Below, piece after piece: positions 45,951-54,264 of a stretch of DNA of 64,000 nt. The notes under the pieces were generated by a model. The model saw only the letters and a list, made by a program, of their open reading frames with translations, searched no databases and was not told the DNA's origin. Within the stretch, counting starts at the first letter, position 1. Each line of letters begins with the position of its first letter. The translations under genes and the position numbers were made by a program. Origin of the DNA: Streptomyces puniciscabiei (GTDB taxonomy: Bacteria; Actinomycetota; Actinomycetes; Streptomycetales; Streptomycetaceae). The stretch spans positions 401,485 through 465,484 of the forward strand of contig NZ_VFNX01000003.1 in the NCBI RefSeq assembly GCF_006715785.1, written 5' to 3'.

Positions 45951-47674
45951 CCGGGGGCGAGCGCCGGGCCCGCGCCGACCGCAGTGTCCCGTCCGGACGC
46001 CGAGTCGTGCGCGGACACGGGGCCGCGCGAGGGCGCGGTGTCCGGCGCGGGCGCCGTGGCTTGCCCGCGCGCGGCGCCACGCGAGAGCACGGAGTCCGGC
46101 GCGGGCGCCGTGGCTTGTCCGCGCGCGGCGTCATGCGAGAGCACGGAGTCCGATGCAGACTCCGTGGCTTCTCCACGCCTGACGCCATGCGTGGGCGCGG
46201 AGTCCGATGCAGACTCCGTGGCTTCTCCACGCCTGACGCCATGCGAGAGCACGGAGTCCGCCGCAGACGCCGTGGCTTGCTCGCGCGCGGCGCCACGCGA
46301 GAGCACGGAGTCCGGCGCGGGCGCCGTGGCTTGTCCGCGCGCGGCGTCATGCGTGGGCGTGGGGCCATGCGCCACCCAGTCCTGTCCGGGCGTCGCATCC
46401 TGTCCGCGCGCAGGGTCATGCGCGCGCCCGGGACCGTGCGCGGACGCGGGGTGCTGTGGAGGCCGTGGGTCGTGCGGTACGGAAGCCGGGGCCGGGTCCG
46501 TCGGGGCGGGGGCCGGCTGGCCGGTGGCCTGGGGAGCCGCCGTGGCGCGCAGGCCGGAGTACCAGCGGACGGTGAGGACGATGGCGCCGGGCAGGCTCGC
46601 CACGAAACTCAGCACGCCGTACACGACGGCGACGGCGACCCCGGTGCTCGCGCCGAGTCCCGCGGCGCCGAACGCCCAGGCGGTGACGCCCTCGCGGGGC
46701 CCGAAGCCGCCGACGTTCAGCGGCAGCCCCATGGCGACCAGGGCGAGGACCGCGAGCGGGACCAGCTCCACGACGGCGGCGGCGGAGCCGGCGACCCGGG
46801 CCGCCACGACGAACATCGCCACGTGCCCGGCCAGGACGACGGCGGAGGACAGCGCGATGCCCGGACCGCCCCGGCGGGAGAACAGGCCCTGGCGCACCTC
46901 GCCGAGGGCGGCGCGCACACCCCCGGCCCGGCGGGAGGACGTACGGTTCATGCGCACGGCGAGGCCGACGGCGAGCGCGCCGACCACCGCGAGGGCCACC
47001 ATCGGGGCGAAGTCGCGGGCCTCGGCGCGGACCGGGGACGGCAGCGTCGGCAGCGCCGCCACGGCCAGCACGGCCAGCGCGAGCTGCCCGGCGACGCGTT
47101 CCAGTACGACGGCCTTCACCCCCCGCCGCAGGTCACCGGTGCTCTGTCCGTGCCGGACCGCCCGGTGCACATCGCCCAGGATCCCGCCGGGCAGCGCCGC
47201 GTTCAGGAACAGCGCCCGGTAGTAGTCGGCGACGGCCGGGCCCAGCGGCAGCCGGATGCCCAGGCCCCGGGCCACCAACTGCCAGCGCCAGGCGCTGAGT
47301 ACGGTGGTCACCGCGCCGATGCCGAGCGCCACCAGCACCGTCGCGGTGTCGATCCGCCGCAGCCCGTCGACGAGCACGCCCGTACCCAGCCGCCACAGCA
47401 GCGCCCCGAGGATGACCGCACCGGCGACGGTCCCGAAGTGCGTACGCAGCGCGCGGAAGCGGGGGCGCCGGGGCGCGGAGGGCTGGGGCGGCTGCGGGAG
47501 CGAGGGCTGCGGTTGCGTAACCCCGGTCCCGGCCCTGCGAGCCGTCCGCGCGGTGCCCGCAGCGGCCACGCGCGCGTGCATCGTGCCGACGCCGTACACG
47601 CACACATCGGCCGGCCCGCCGCCGTGCACGCGTGCGTGCGCCGTGCCGGAGGGCGTCGCCGGCCGCGAGCTCAT
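45818..47674 (-). CDS. YbhN/LPG-synthase-type membrane protein with repeat tail
   Basis: A 618-residue membrane protein. After a 70-residue variable N terminus comes the lysylphosphatidylglycerol synthetase transmembrane domain (about 75-375) with around eight helices; FLNAALPGGILGDVHRAVRHG and LPLNVGGFGPREGVTAWAFG are its conserved loops. The family moves or transfers lipid-linked groups. The following 240 residues are hydrophilic and include six 18-residue repeats (ARGQATAPAPDSVLS type). The ATG at 47674 overlaps the methyltransferase stop (ATGA). The 3' end overlaps the creatininase gene on the other strand, so the true C terminus needs checking. Role in moving a lipid-linked product is inferred. 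Confidence 0.78.
   Translation of the reverse strand: MSSRPATPSGTAHARVHGGGPADVCVYGVGTMHARVAAAGTARTARRAGTGVTQPQPSLPQPPQPSAPRRPRFRALRTHFGTVAGAVILGALLWRLGTGVLVDGLRRIDTATVLVALGIGAVTTVLSAWRWQLVARGLGIRLPLGPAVADYYRALFLNAALPGGILGDVHRAVRHGQSTGDLRRGVKAVVLERVAGQLALAVLAVAALPTLPSPVRAEARDFAPMVALAVVGALAVGLAVRMNRTSSRRAGGVRAALGEVRQGLFSRRGGPGIALSSAVVLAGHVAMFVVAARVAGSAAAVVELVPLAVLALVAMGLPLNVGGFGPREGVTAWAFGAAGLGASTGVAVAVVYGVLSFVASLPGAIVLTVRWYSGLRATAAPQATGQPAPAPTDPAPASVPHDPRPPQHPASAHGPGRAHDPARGQDATPGQDWVAHGPTPTHDAARGQATAPAPDSVLSRGAAREQATASAADSVLSHGVRRGEATESASDSAPTHGVRRGEATESASDSVLSHDAARGQATAPAPDSVLSRGAARGQATAPAPDTAPSRGPVSAHDSASGRDTAVGAGPALAPGYPCSVADVSSAKYGSKDSARLASSAFPFSADPREGRPMTPDSV
46028..46372. repeat. 54-bp tandem repeat array inside the YbhN-type gene
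   Basis: Six full units start at exactly 54-base intervals (46028, 46082, 46136, 46190, 46244, 46298), and a partial seventh starts at 46352. On the plus strand each begins near CGAGAGCACGGAGTCC; units at 46082 and 46298 are almost the same, as are 46136 and 46190. Since 54 is a multiple of three, copy-number change would not shift the frame; each unit encodes 18 residues. Confidence 0.92.
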
Positions 47675-48801
47675 GACGCGCCGCCCGTCGGCCGGGGCAG
47701 GGCCAGCAGGTCGCTGTGGTGGACGACGGCCCGCAGCTCACCGGCCGCGCAGGCGGCGAGCCGGTCCCGCAGATACCGCTCGGCGCGGTCGCGCAGCGCG
47801 GGCCGCTGTTCCACGGCCGCGCCCACCCAGCCGCGCAGCCACTGCTCGATCAGCGCCGACTCCCCGGGACCGAGCCGCCAAGGGCTCGGGTGCACGCGTA
47901 CGGAGGCTCCGCGCGCGGCGAACGCCTCGCAGGCCACGGTGACCGCGTCCGGGCCGAGCAGCCCGGCGCGCCGCTGATGGGCGTTGAACGCCTCGGCGAT
48001 CTCCGCGTCCAGCGGGTCGGCCGGGGTGAGTTCGACGCGCCCGGCGACCGAAAGGGTGAGCAGCGCGGGGCAACCGGCCCCGGCGCAGGCGTCGACGAGG
48101 GTGACGACCTCCTCACGGGTGAGCACGTCGAGCAGCGCGGAGGCGGTGACCAGCGAGGCCCCGGCCAGCGCGTCCGGCGTCAGCCGGGCGACGTCGCCGC
48201 GCCGGGTCTCCACGGTGACGCTGCTGCCGTCGGCGGCGGAGCGCGGGGAGCCCACGGCGGCGAAGTGCAGCAGATAGGGGTCGCGGTCGTGCAGGACCCA
48301 GTGCTGGGGGCCGTCCAGGCGGGGCGCGAGCCAGCGGCCCATGGAGCCGGTGCCGCAGCCCAGGTCGTGCACGGCGAGGGCGCCGGTGTGGCCCGGCAGG
48401 TTCGCCAGCCGGATCCGCAGGGGGTCCAGCAGGTCCTGCGCGCGGGCGGTGGCGTCGGCCCCTTCCCGCAACCTGAGCCATTCGGGCGCGTAGCGGGGCG
48501 CCTCCTCGGCTTCGTCGTGCCGCAGCCGCACGGTGGCCCGCTCACCGGGACGGCCGACGGGCCCGGCCCCGGCGACGACCGGGGCGTCCACGCCGCGCGG
48601 CCCCTCGTCGACGGCACCGTTGCGCCCCGTACCGGACGCCTCCGAACTCGCCCCGTCGTCCGGGACACCGGCCCTCTTGCCACCGGCCTCGCGCGCCGGC
48701 TCCCTCTCGTCCTCGGCCTGCCGCAGCGGACCCACCGCCCTCCGTCCGGTCTGGGCCGGGATCGACGCCATGCCGTTCGTCGTGGTCTCCGGCGTGGTCA
48801 T
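47671..48801 (-). CDS. Class I SAM-dependent methyltransferase
   Basis: A 376-residue protein. The first 110 residues are a low-complexity Gly/Ala/Glu-rich region; the methyltransferase fold follows, with motif I VHDLGCGTGSMGRW near 170, an acidic residue after strand 2 in VLHDRDPYLL, and LVTASALLDVL. GAGGAGG precedes the ATG at 48801, which overlaps the glycosyltransferase stop (ATGA). The stop overlaps the next start. Probably methylates the pathway intermediate made by this coupled gene set; substrate unknown. Confidence 0.85.
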   Translation of the reverse strand: MTTPETTTNGMASIPAQTGRRAVGPLRQAEDEREPAREAGGKRAGVPDDGASSEASGTGRNGAVDEGPRGVDAPVVAGAGPVGRPGERATVRLRHDEAEEAPRYAPEWLRLREGADATARAQDLLDPLRIRLANLPGHTGALAVHDLGCGTGSMGRWLAPRLDGPQHWVLHDRDPYLLHFAAVGSPRSAADGSSVTVETRRGDVARLTPDALAGASLVTASALLDVLTREEVVTLVDACAGAGCPALLTLSVAGRVELTPADPLDAEIAEAFNAHQRRAGLLGPDAVTVACEAFAARGASVRVHPSPWRLGPGESALIEQWLRGWVGAAVEQRPALRDRAERYLRDRLAACAAGELRAVVHHSDLLALPRPTGGAS

Positions 48802-49895
48802 GCCGCCCTCCTCGGGGCTTCGGGGAGTCGTGCGAGGACTCCGGCCAGGCTGCGGGCGGTGGTGGCCCAGCCGTCGAGCGCGGCGCGGCGGCCGCGCGCG
48901 GCGGCCTTGAGGCGGCGGCGTACGTCGGGCTCGCCGAACCAGCCGCGCAGTTCGGCAGCGAGAGCGGCGGGGTCCTCCGGCGGGACGAGGATGCCGGGCA
49001 CCCCGCCGTCGGGGGCGCGGCCGACCGCCTCCGGCAGTCCGCCCACGTCGGTGGCGAGGACCGGGATGCCGCGGGCCAGGGCCTCGGTGACCGCCATGCC
49101 GTAGGTCTCGGCGTAGGAGGTGAGGACCATCAGGTCGGCGGCCGCGTACGTGGCGTCGAGGTCGGCGCCGGAACGCGGGCCGGTCAGGTGCAGCCGGTCG
49201 CCGAGGCCGTACCGGGCGATCAGCTCCCGCAAGTGGGCCACGTACGCGGGGTCGTGGCCGAGTCCGCCGACCAGCTCGCAGGTCCACGGCAGGTCCCGTA
49301 CCGCCGCGAGCGCCTCCACGAGCCGGTGCTGGCCCTTGCGCGGGGTGACGGCGGCCACGCACAGCAGCCGGGAGACGCCGTCGGTGCCGGGCGCGAGGGG
49401 CGCGATGTCGGCGCCGGGGGCTGCCACGTGCACCCGTTCGGGGGCGAGCCCGTGGTGGGAGACGAGCCGCCGTACGGCCCAGTCGCTGGTGGCGATGACG
49501 GCGGGCGCGGCGCGCAGCACGGCACGTTCGCGGGCGTCGAGGTCGGCGGCGACGGCCGGGTCCAGGCCCGTCTCGTCGCCGAGCGGCAGGTGGACGAGCA
49601 CGGCGAGGCGCAGGCGGTCGGCGTGCGGGGTGACGATGTCCGGGACGCCGCAGGCGACGATCCCGTCCAGCAGCACCACCGCGTCGTCCGGCAGCTCGCC
49701 CAGGGTGCGGGCGAGGTGGTCGCGGGCGGCCCGGTCGGGGCGGGGCCAGGTGCCGGGTGCGCCGTGCCGGGTCACCTGCCAGCCGAAGCCGGGCAGGTCC
49801 AGGCAGACCCGGCGGTCGTAGGCGTTGCCGCCGCTGGGCGCGGCCGGGTCGTCGACGCCGCCCGGCACGACGAAGTGCACCGTGCGAAGGGACAT
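48798..49895 (-). CDS. GT4-family glycosyltransferase
   Basis: A 365-residue GT-B fold enzyme. The N terminus FVVPGGVDDPAAPSGGNAYDRRV has the glycine loop; the nucleotide-sugar site includes VAAVTPRKGQHRLVEAL and the E-x7-E motif in SYAETYGMAVTEALARGIPVLATDVGGLPEAV. The ATG at 49895 is chosen to start at the conserved beta strand; a GTG at 49976 overlapping the previous stop would add 27 residues and cannot be excluded. It adds a sugar to an unknown acceptor in this pathway. Confidence 0.86.
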   Translation of the reverse strand: MSLRTVHFVVPGGVDDPAAPSGGNAYDRRVCLDLPGFGWQVTRHGAPGTWPRPDRAARDHLARTLGELPDDAVVLLDGIVACGVPDIVTPHADRLRLAVLVHLPLGDETGLDPAVAADLDARERAVLRAAPAVIATSDWAVRRLVSHHGLAPERVHVAAPGADIAPLAPGTDGVSRLLCVAAVTPRKGQHRLVEALAAVRDLPWTCELVGGLGHDPAYVAHLRELIARYGLGDRLHLTGPRSGADLDATYAAADLMVLTSYAETYGMAVTEALARGIPVLATDVGGLPEAVGRAPDGGVPGILVPPEDPAALAAELRGWFGEPDVRRRLKAAARGRRAALDGWATTARSLAGVLARLPEAPRRAA

Positions 49896-49972
49896 GGGGA
49901 TGATTCCGGGCTTCTCGGAGGTGGTGGGCTGTGCCGGGACGTACGACAGCCGGGTCCGCGTGGTCGCCCCGG

Positions 49973-50371
49973 TCACAGGCCACGCTCGTAACTCGCCCAG
50001 GCGATGTGCGACTCGTGGAGGGTGACGGTGAGGCCGGCGAGGCCCTTGGCGCCCTCGCCGAGGGCGCCCTTGTGGATGCGTTCGGCGAGCCGGTCGGCGA
50101 TGACCTTGGCGAGGAACTCGGTGGACGTGTTGACGCCCGCGAACTCGGGTTCGTCGTCCAGGTTGCGGTAGTTCAGCTCGGCGGTGATGAGGCGCAGTTC
50201 CTGCGTGGCCAGACCGATGTCGACCACGATGTTGTCCTCGTCCAGCTGCTCGCGGCGGAAGGTGGCGTCCACGAGGAACGTGGCGCCGTGCAGTCGCTGC
50301 GCGGGCCCGAACACCTCGCCGCGGAAGCTGTGGGCGATCATGATGTGATCGCGGACGGTGATGCTGAACAA
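49973..50371 (-). CDS. PTPS/QueD-like protein lacking catalytic residues
   Basis: A 132-residue T-fold protein like 6-pyruvoyl-tetrahydropterin synthase and QueD. It starts at a TTG with GGAGGG 6 bases upstream. The first zinc His (MIAHSF, 14) and the first His of HGH (28) remain. However, HGH reads HGA (Ala30), the catalytic Cys is Ala24 (AQRLHG against CGRLHG in QueD), and the Asp-His pair of LDHHYLND is Asn67-Tyr68. The ring-anchoring Glu near the C terminus (TLHESHIAW) is kept. It may bind a pterin-like substrate without normal PTPS or QueD chemistry. It lies in the operon with glycosyltransferase and methyltransferase. Confidence 0.85.
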   Translation of the reverse strand: MFSITVRDHIMIAHSFRGEVFGPAQRLHGATFLVDATFRREQLDEDNIVVDIGLATQELRLITAELNYRNLDDEPEFAGVNTSTEFLAKVIADRLAERIHKGALGEGAKGLAGLTVTLHESHIAWASYERGL

Positions 50372-50481
50372 CGGACGCCCTCCAGGTACGACGCGTCTGG
50401 CCCCCCTGTCCTTACCCGTCGGGGGATGCCGTGTAGTACGGCTCTTCGCTTCCCCGCGTTCAGCCCGATCTCACTCTTTTC

Positions 50482-51471
50482 TCAGGTCAGGCCCGTCTCG
50501 GCGTACCGGATCCGGTGGCACAGGGCGGGGATCTCGCCCGAGGCGAGCTTCGGCATGACCTCCGGGAGTTGCTCGAACGCGGTCTCCCCGGTGATGAGCG
50601 CGTCCAGCGCCGGGTCGGCGAGCAGGTCGAGGGCGAGCGCCATCCGGTCGGCGTAGTCCCGGCCGGCGCGGGCGGCCGGGGAGACGGTGCCGACCTGACT
50701 GCTGCGCACGGTGAGCCTGCGGGAGTGGAAGGCCTCGCCGAGCGGCAGGGCGACGCGCCGGTCCCCGTACCAGCTCAGTTCCACCACCGTACCCTCCGGG
50801 GCGAGGAGTTGCAGGGCGCGGGTCAGACCGGCCTCCGTGGCGCTGGCGTGCACGACGAGGTCGCAGTCGCCGAGCGCCCCGTCGGGCGTGGCGAAGTCCA
50901 CCCCGAGCGCCTCGGCGGTCCTGGCGCGGGCCGGGTCGGCGTCGACGAGCTGCAGCCGGACTCCGGGGAAGCGGGCGAGCAGGGCGGCGACCGAGCAGCC
51001 CACCATGCCGCCGCCGACCACCGCGATCCGGTCGCCGATCAGCGGTGCCGCGTCCCACAGGGCGTTCACGGCGGTCTCCACGGTCCCGGCGAGCACGGCG
51101 CGCTCGGCCGGCACGTTCTCGGGCACCACGGTCACGGCGTTCACCGGAACGGCGTAACGGCTCTGATGCGGATACAGGCAGAAGACCGTACGCCCGACGA
51201 GCTCGGCCGGGCCCTCCTCCACCTCGCCCACGCTGAGGTAGCCGTACTTCACCGGGCCGGGGAAGTCGCCCTCCTGGAACGGCGCCCGCATCGCGGCGTG
51301 TTGGCTCTCCGGCACCCCGCCGCGGAACACGAGCGTCTCCGTGCCGCGGCTCACCCCGGAGTACAGGGCACGCACCAGGACCTCGTCCTCGGCGGGCTCC
51401 GCGAGGGTGATGTCGCGCAGCTCGCCGTGGCCGGGTGAGCGCAGCCAGAACGCGCGGGCCGAGCGGTTCAT
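50482..51471 (-). CDS. MDR-family dehydrogenase without canonical zinc ligands
   Basis: A 329-residue medium-chain dehydrogenase/reductase. The Rossmann motif is IAVVGGGMVGCSVAALLARF near 155. The start at ATG 51471 is fixed by AGGAGG 6 bases upstream; an ATG two codons earlier is too close. The usual catalytic GHE motif is replaced by YGYLSVGEV, and the four-Cys structural zinc loop is absent. This resembles BchC-like and other atypical members (VSRGTETLVFRGGVP). It leads the operon ahead of the PTPS-like gene with a 110-base gap. Probably oxidises or reduces an alcohol in this pathway. Confidence 0.83.
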   Translation of the reverse strand: MNRSARAFWLRSPGHGELRDITLAEPAEDEVLVRALYSGVSRGTETLVFRGGVPESQHAAMRAPFQEGDFPGPVKYGYLSVGEVEEGPAELVGRTVFCLYPHQSRYAVPVNAVTVVPENVPAERAVLAGTVETAVNALWDAAPLIGDRIAVVGGGMVGCSVAALLARFPGVRLQLVDADPARARTAEALGVDFATPDGALGDCDLVVHASATEAGLTRALQLLAPEGTVVELSWYGDRRVALPLGEAFHSRRLTVRSSQVGTVSPAARAGRDYADRMALALDLLADPALDALITGETAFEQLPEVMPKLASGEIPALCHRIRYAETGLT

Positions 51472-51578
51472 CGGCATCCTCCTGAACAGTAGGGAAGTTG
51501 TTCACGTACCGAGAAGTGCACAGGCCGCGCACAGTACGCGGCGTTGATCGACTCTGTCACTCGGCCGGAGGGTGTGCG

Positions 51579-52343
51579 GTGGCCCTGAACAACACGTATG
51601 ACGCCAGGCCCCAGCAGGAAACGGCGGTGGGAGCGGGCATACAGCTCCTGCTGCTGGCCCTGCTCGGAACGGCGATAGGCATGGGGCCGGCCGGCTGGCT
51701 GACGGGGCTGGCGTTCGCGTTCGCCACCTGGGCGGTCCTGTCCCGTGCCCTGCACCGCGCCAGCCTGCGCAGCTTCGGCCCCGCGAACCGTGTCACGCTC
51801 GGCCGGGCGACCCTGGTGGGCGGGGTGACGGCCCTGGTCGCGGACTCCTTCGAGAGCGCGCCACCGGTGACCCTGCTGGTCGGCCTGACCGCCGTCGCCC
51901 TGCTCCTGGACGGCGTCGACGGCAAGGTGGCCCGCCGCACCGGCACCTCGACGGCGCTCGGCGCACGCTTCGACATGGAGGTCGACGCGTTCCTGATCCT
52001 GGTCCTGAGCGTGTACGTCTCCACGCAACTGGGCCCGTGGGTGCTGCTGATCGGCGGCATGCGCTACGCCTTCGTCGCCGCGGCCCGCGTGGCCCCCTGG
52101 CTGAACGCTCCGCTGCCGCCGTCCTTCGCCCGCAAGACCGTCGCCGCGGTCCAGGGCATCGCCCTGCTCCTGGCCGGCGCCGAGCTCCTCCCCCATCCGG
52201 TGAACCTCGCGATCGTGCTCCTCGCCCTGGGGTCGCTGCTGTGGTCCTTCGGCCGGGACGTGCTGTGGTTGTGGCGCACCTCCCGCATCTGCGTGGAGGC
52301 TGTGGCCGAGGAGGGCAAGGTGCTGGAGCTGGTGGGGCACTGA
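51579..52343 (+). CDS. CDP-alcohol phosphatidyltransferase-family membrane enzyme
   Basis: A 254-residue integral membrane enzyme. The family signature D-x2-D-G-x2-A-R-x8-G-x3-D-x3-D is complete in the stretch LDGVDGKVARR through GARFDMEVDA, near residues 112-135. About six hydrophobic segments are seen. The GTG at 51579 has GGAGGG upstream. It is divergent from the dehydrogenase-PTPS-GT operon with 107 bases between, so the two are probably co-regulated. It would join a CDP-activated alcohol to a second alcohol; it could make a phospholipid-linked form of the pathway product. Confidence 0.87.
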   Translation: MALNNTYDARPQQETAVGAGIQLLLLALLGTAIGMGPAGWLTGLAFAFATWAVLSRALHRASLRSFGPANRVTLGRATLVGGVTALVADSFESAPPVTLLVGLTAVALLLDGVDGKVARRTGTSTALGARFDMEVDAFLILVLSVYVSTQLGPWVLLIGGMRYAFVAAARVAPWLNAPLPPSFARKTVAAVQGIALLLAGAELLPHPVNLAIVLLALGSLLWSFGRDVLWLWRTSRICVEAVAEEGKVLELVGH

Positions 52344-52362
52344 GCGACGACCCCCTGGTATC

Positions 52363-52401
52363 AGGAAGGGCCCGGACCGAATGCCGGTCCGGGCCCTTCC
52401 T
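52363..52401. terminator. Strong bidirectional terminator
   Basis: A perfect 17-bp stem (AGGAAGGGCCCGGACCG and complement) with a 5-base loop lies between the convergent CDP-alcohol transferase and YcnI-type genes. Confidence 0.9.
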
Positions 52402-52415
52402 CATGTACTCGGTGG

Positions 52416-53138
52416 TTACGACCGCGCGCCCCGGCTCCGTACGACGGCGAACGCGGCGGCCGCGAGGCCGAGGACACCGACGACCAGCCCGGCGATGCCG
52501 AGCCCGCGGGCGGTGGAGTCGCTCGCGTCGGCGGCCTTGGCGCCGGTGTTGGCGGAGGCGGTGGCGGTCTTGGCGGACGCCGGCGCACCGCTCGCGTCAC
52601 CGGCGGTCAGCTTCAGCACCGGGGCCGGGTTCTCCGGCTCGTCGCCGCCGGCCGGTTCCTCGATCCAGCGCACGACCTTGCCGTGGGAGTAGGTCTGCAG
52701 GGTCTTGAACACCAACTGGCCGGTGTCGTCCGGCAGTTGACCGAAGGCGACGTTGAAGTCCTCGTACTGCCCGGCACCGATCTTCCCGCCGCTGAAGGTG
52801 ATCTCGGAGGCGGCCTCGGTGATGGTGCCGTCGTCGGTCTTGACCGGCGTCTTGAGCTTGGTGGTGGTGACCTTGGCGGTCCAGCCGTCCTGCGGGTGGA
52901 CGAGCACGCCGAGGACGGGGTGGTCGGTGGGCAGGAAGACCTGCACCTTGGTGGTGGAGGCGCTGTCCTCCTCGTTGGGTACGCGGAAGGTGAGCACGCC
53001 GTCGGTGGCTCCCTTGGCGTAGCTCTCGGGATGGACGGTGACGTGCGCGGAGGCGGCACCGGCGGCGATCAGGACCGTGGCGGCGGTGAGAGCGGTGACG
53101 GTTCCGGCGCGGCGCATGGCGATACGTGTGGCGGGCAT
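52416..53138 (-). CDS. YcnI/DUF1775-type copper-binding membrane-anchored protein
   Basis: A 240-residue exported protein. A signal peptide (TALTAATVLIAAGAASA) is followed by a mature N terminus AHVTVHPES; a free N-terminal His after cleavage is the copper ligand in YcnI. The beta-sandwich domain (about 32-170) includes VQVFLPTDHPVLGV and FNVAFGQLPDDTG. A Thr/Ala-rich linker and a C-terminal helix (GLGIAGLVVGVLGLAAAAFAVV) anchor it outside the membrane. A role in copper handling is expected from the family and from the His-rich membrane protein encoded just upstream. Confidence 0.86.
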   Translation of the reverse strand: MPATRIAMRRAGTVTALTAATVLIAAGAASAHVTVHPESYAKGATDGVLTFRVPNEEDSASTTKVQVFLPTDHPVLGVLVHPQDGWTAKVTTTKLKTPVKTDDGTITEAASEITFSGGKIGAGQYEDFNVAFGQLPDDTGQLVFKTLQTYSHGKVVRWIEEPAGGDEPENPAPVLKLTAGDASGAPASAKTATASANTGAKAADASDSTARGLGIAGLVVGVLGLAAAAFAVVRSRGARS

Positions 53139-53177
53139 GGGTGTGTCGATCTCCGTACGGTGACGTGTCGTTCAGGG

Positions 53178-53771
53178 TCAGGGCGAGTACGGGATCGGTG
53201 CGGGGGGTCCGCGTCTGCTGACGGCGTGCCGCAGCAGGGTCAGGCGCAGCGGTTGGGCGGCCGTCGGCACGCGCGGGGCGCGATCGACGGGGGCCGGCAA
53301 GGGCGTGTCGCGCCACCAGGCGACGAGGCCGGGAACGAGCGCGGCGGCCCGCCGCAGCAACGACCACAGCGCGGCCTCGCCCCGCCGCAGCCACCAGGAG
53401 GCGGCCAGCGCGGCGAGGAGGTGCGCGGCGGTGGCGGGGCCGGTGAGGTGCGGGTGGACCGTGGCGTGCGCGTGCATCCCGGCCATGGCGTGACCGGGCA
53501 TGACCACGCGCCCCCCGCCGGCGCGGGCGGCGTCGAAACCGAGGTGCAGTCCGGCCTGGGTCAGCAGCATGGCCGCGCCGATGCCGGCCAGCGACCGTTC
53601 CCCGCCCCCGAGGAGCCAGCCGACCGCGAACACGGCCAGAAAACCGGCCACATCGGCCCACAGCGGCGGCATGGCCCCCATGGCCAGCCCGTGCCCGGCG
53701 GCGGCGAGCAGCACACACACCGCGGCGAACACCGCGGCACGCAGGCCTCTCACTGCCGGGGACGGGCTCAT
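53178..53771 (-). CDS. His-rich polytopic membrane protein, possible metal handling
   Basis: A 197-residue protein with about four hydrophobic helices in the first 150 residues. A loop holds HAMAGMHAHATVHPH, a Met/His cluster able to bind copper. The ATG at 53771 has AGGA about 9 bases upstream; a GTG at 53789 is possible. It lies 39 bases before the YcnI-type gene on the same strand, suggesting a two-gene copper-related unit. No named family is recognised. Confidence 0.6.
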   Translation of the reverse strand: MSPSPAVRGLRAAVFAAVCVLLAAAGHGLAMGAMPPLWADVAGFLAVFAVGWLLGGGERSLAGIGAAMLLTQAGLHLGFDAARAGGGRVVMPGHAMAGMHAHATVHPHLTGPATAAHLLAALAASWWLRRGEAALWSLLRRAAALVPGLVAWWRDTPLPAPVDRAPRVPTAAQPLRLTLLRHAVSRRGPPAPIPYSP

Positions 53772-54264
53772 GGTGAGGGATCCTGCCACGGTTGGGTGAT
53801 ACGTGTGGCATGGATGTGCTGTTCAGCCGCCGGGGCACGGCACTGATGGCGCCCCGCGGCGGAGCCGCTTGGCTGGGTCCAGCCGCGAGAACTGCGCTCC
53901 AGACACGGATAGTGCAGCGGCCCGACCACAACCCCGACGAACGCGGCGCTTTCGCCCGCGGCTGCTTTTCCACGGCGGGTCTCTGCTTGTCGCGCCAACT
54001 GCCCTGGTGCCGACACGCTACGGAATTCGGCGGGGCAACGAGACCATGCTCGGTGAAGGGCCGAAAACGATCAGTGGCGCCTTGGTTCTGGACTAGTGTG
54101 GTGCTCGCTGCGCACCTTCCCGGAGGGTACGTCGGCGGTGTTCGGTGCCGGTCCTCTGTCGTGGCTGGCGAGTGGTTTCCATCGCGTATGAAGCGCGGTG
54201 TGAGTGCGGATGCCCGGTAGGGCTGTCCCTGCCATTCCCAGCTCACGCCGAGGAGTGGTCACGC
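53772..54264. other. Intergenic region left of the nuclease-helicase island
   Basis: About 490 bases with no gene I can support. Possible frames lack codon bias and ribosome sites. The stretch around 53990-54200 is less GC-biased than the flanks, as expected at the edge of acquired DNA. It should hold the promoter of the small peptide gene at 54265. Confidence 0.4.

Noticed and set aside
46028..46372. CRISPR array
   Set aside because: Regular spacing was considered, but units are contiguous 54-bp tandem repeats without unique spacers and code for 18-residue repeats.
45960..46480. Long plus-strand frames through the 54-bp repeats
   Set aside because: The minus strand continues a clear membrane protein into this region; the plus-strand frames have Arg/Gly-rich shadow composition and no start site or homology.
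53792..54220. 142-residue plus-strand frame left of the island
   Set aside because: No ribosome site, no codon bias, no recognisable motif; frames of this length arise by chance in GC-rich DNA.
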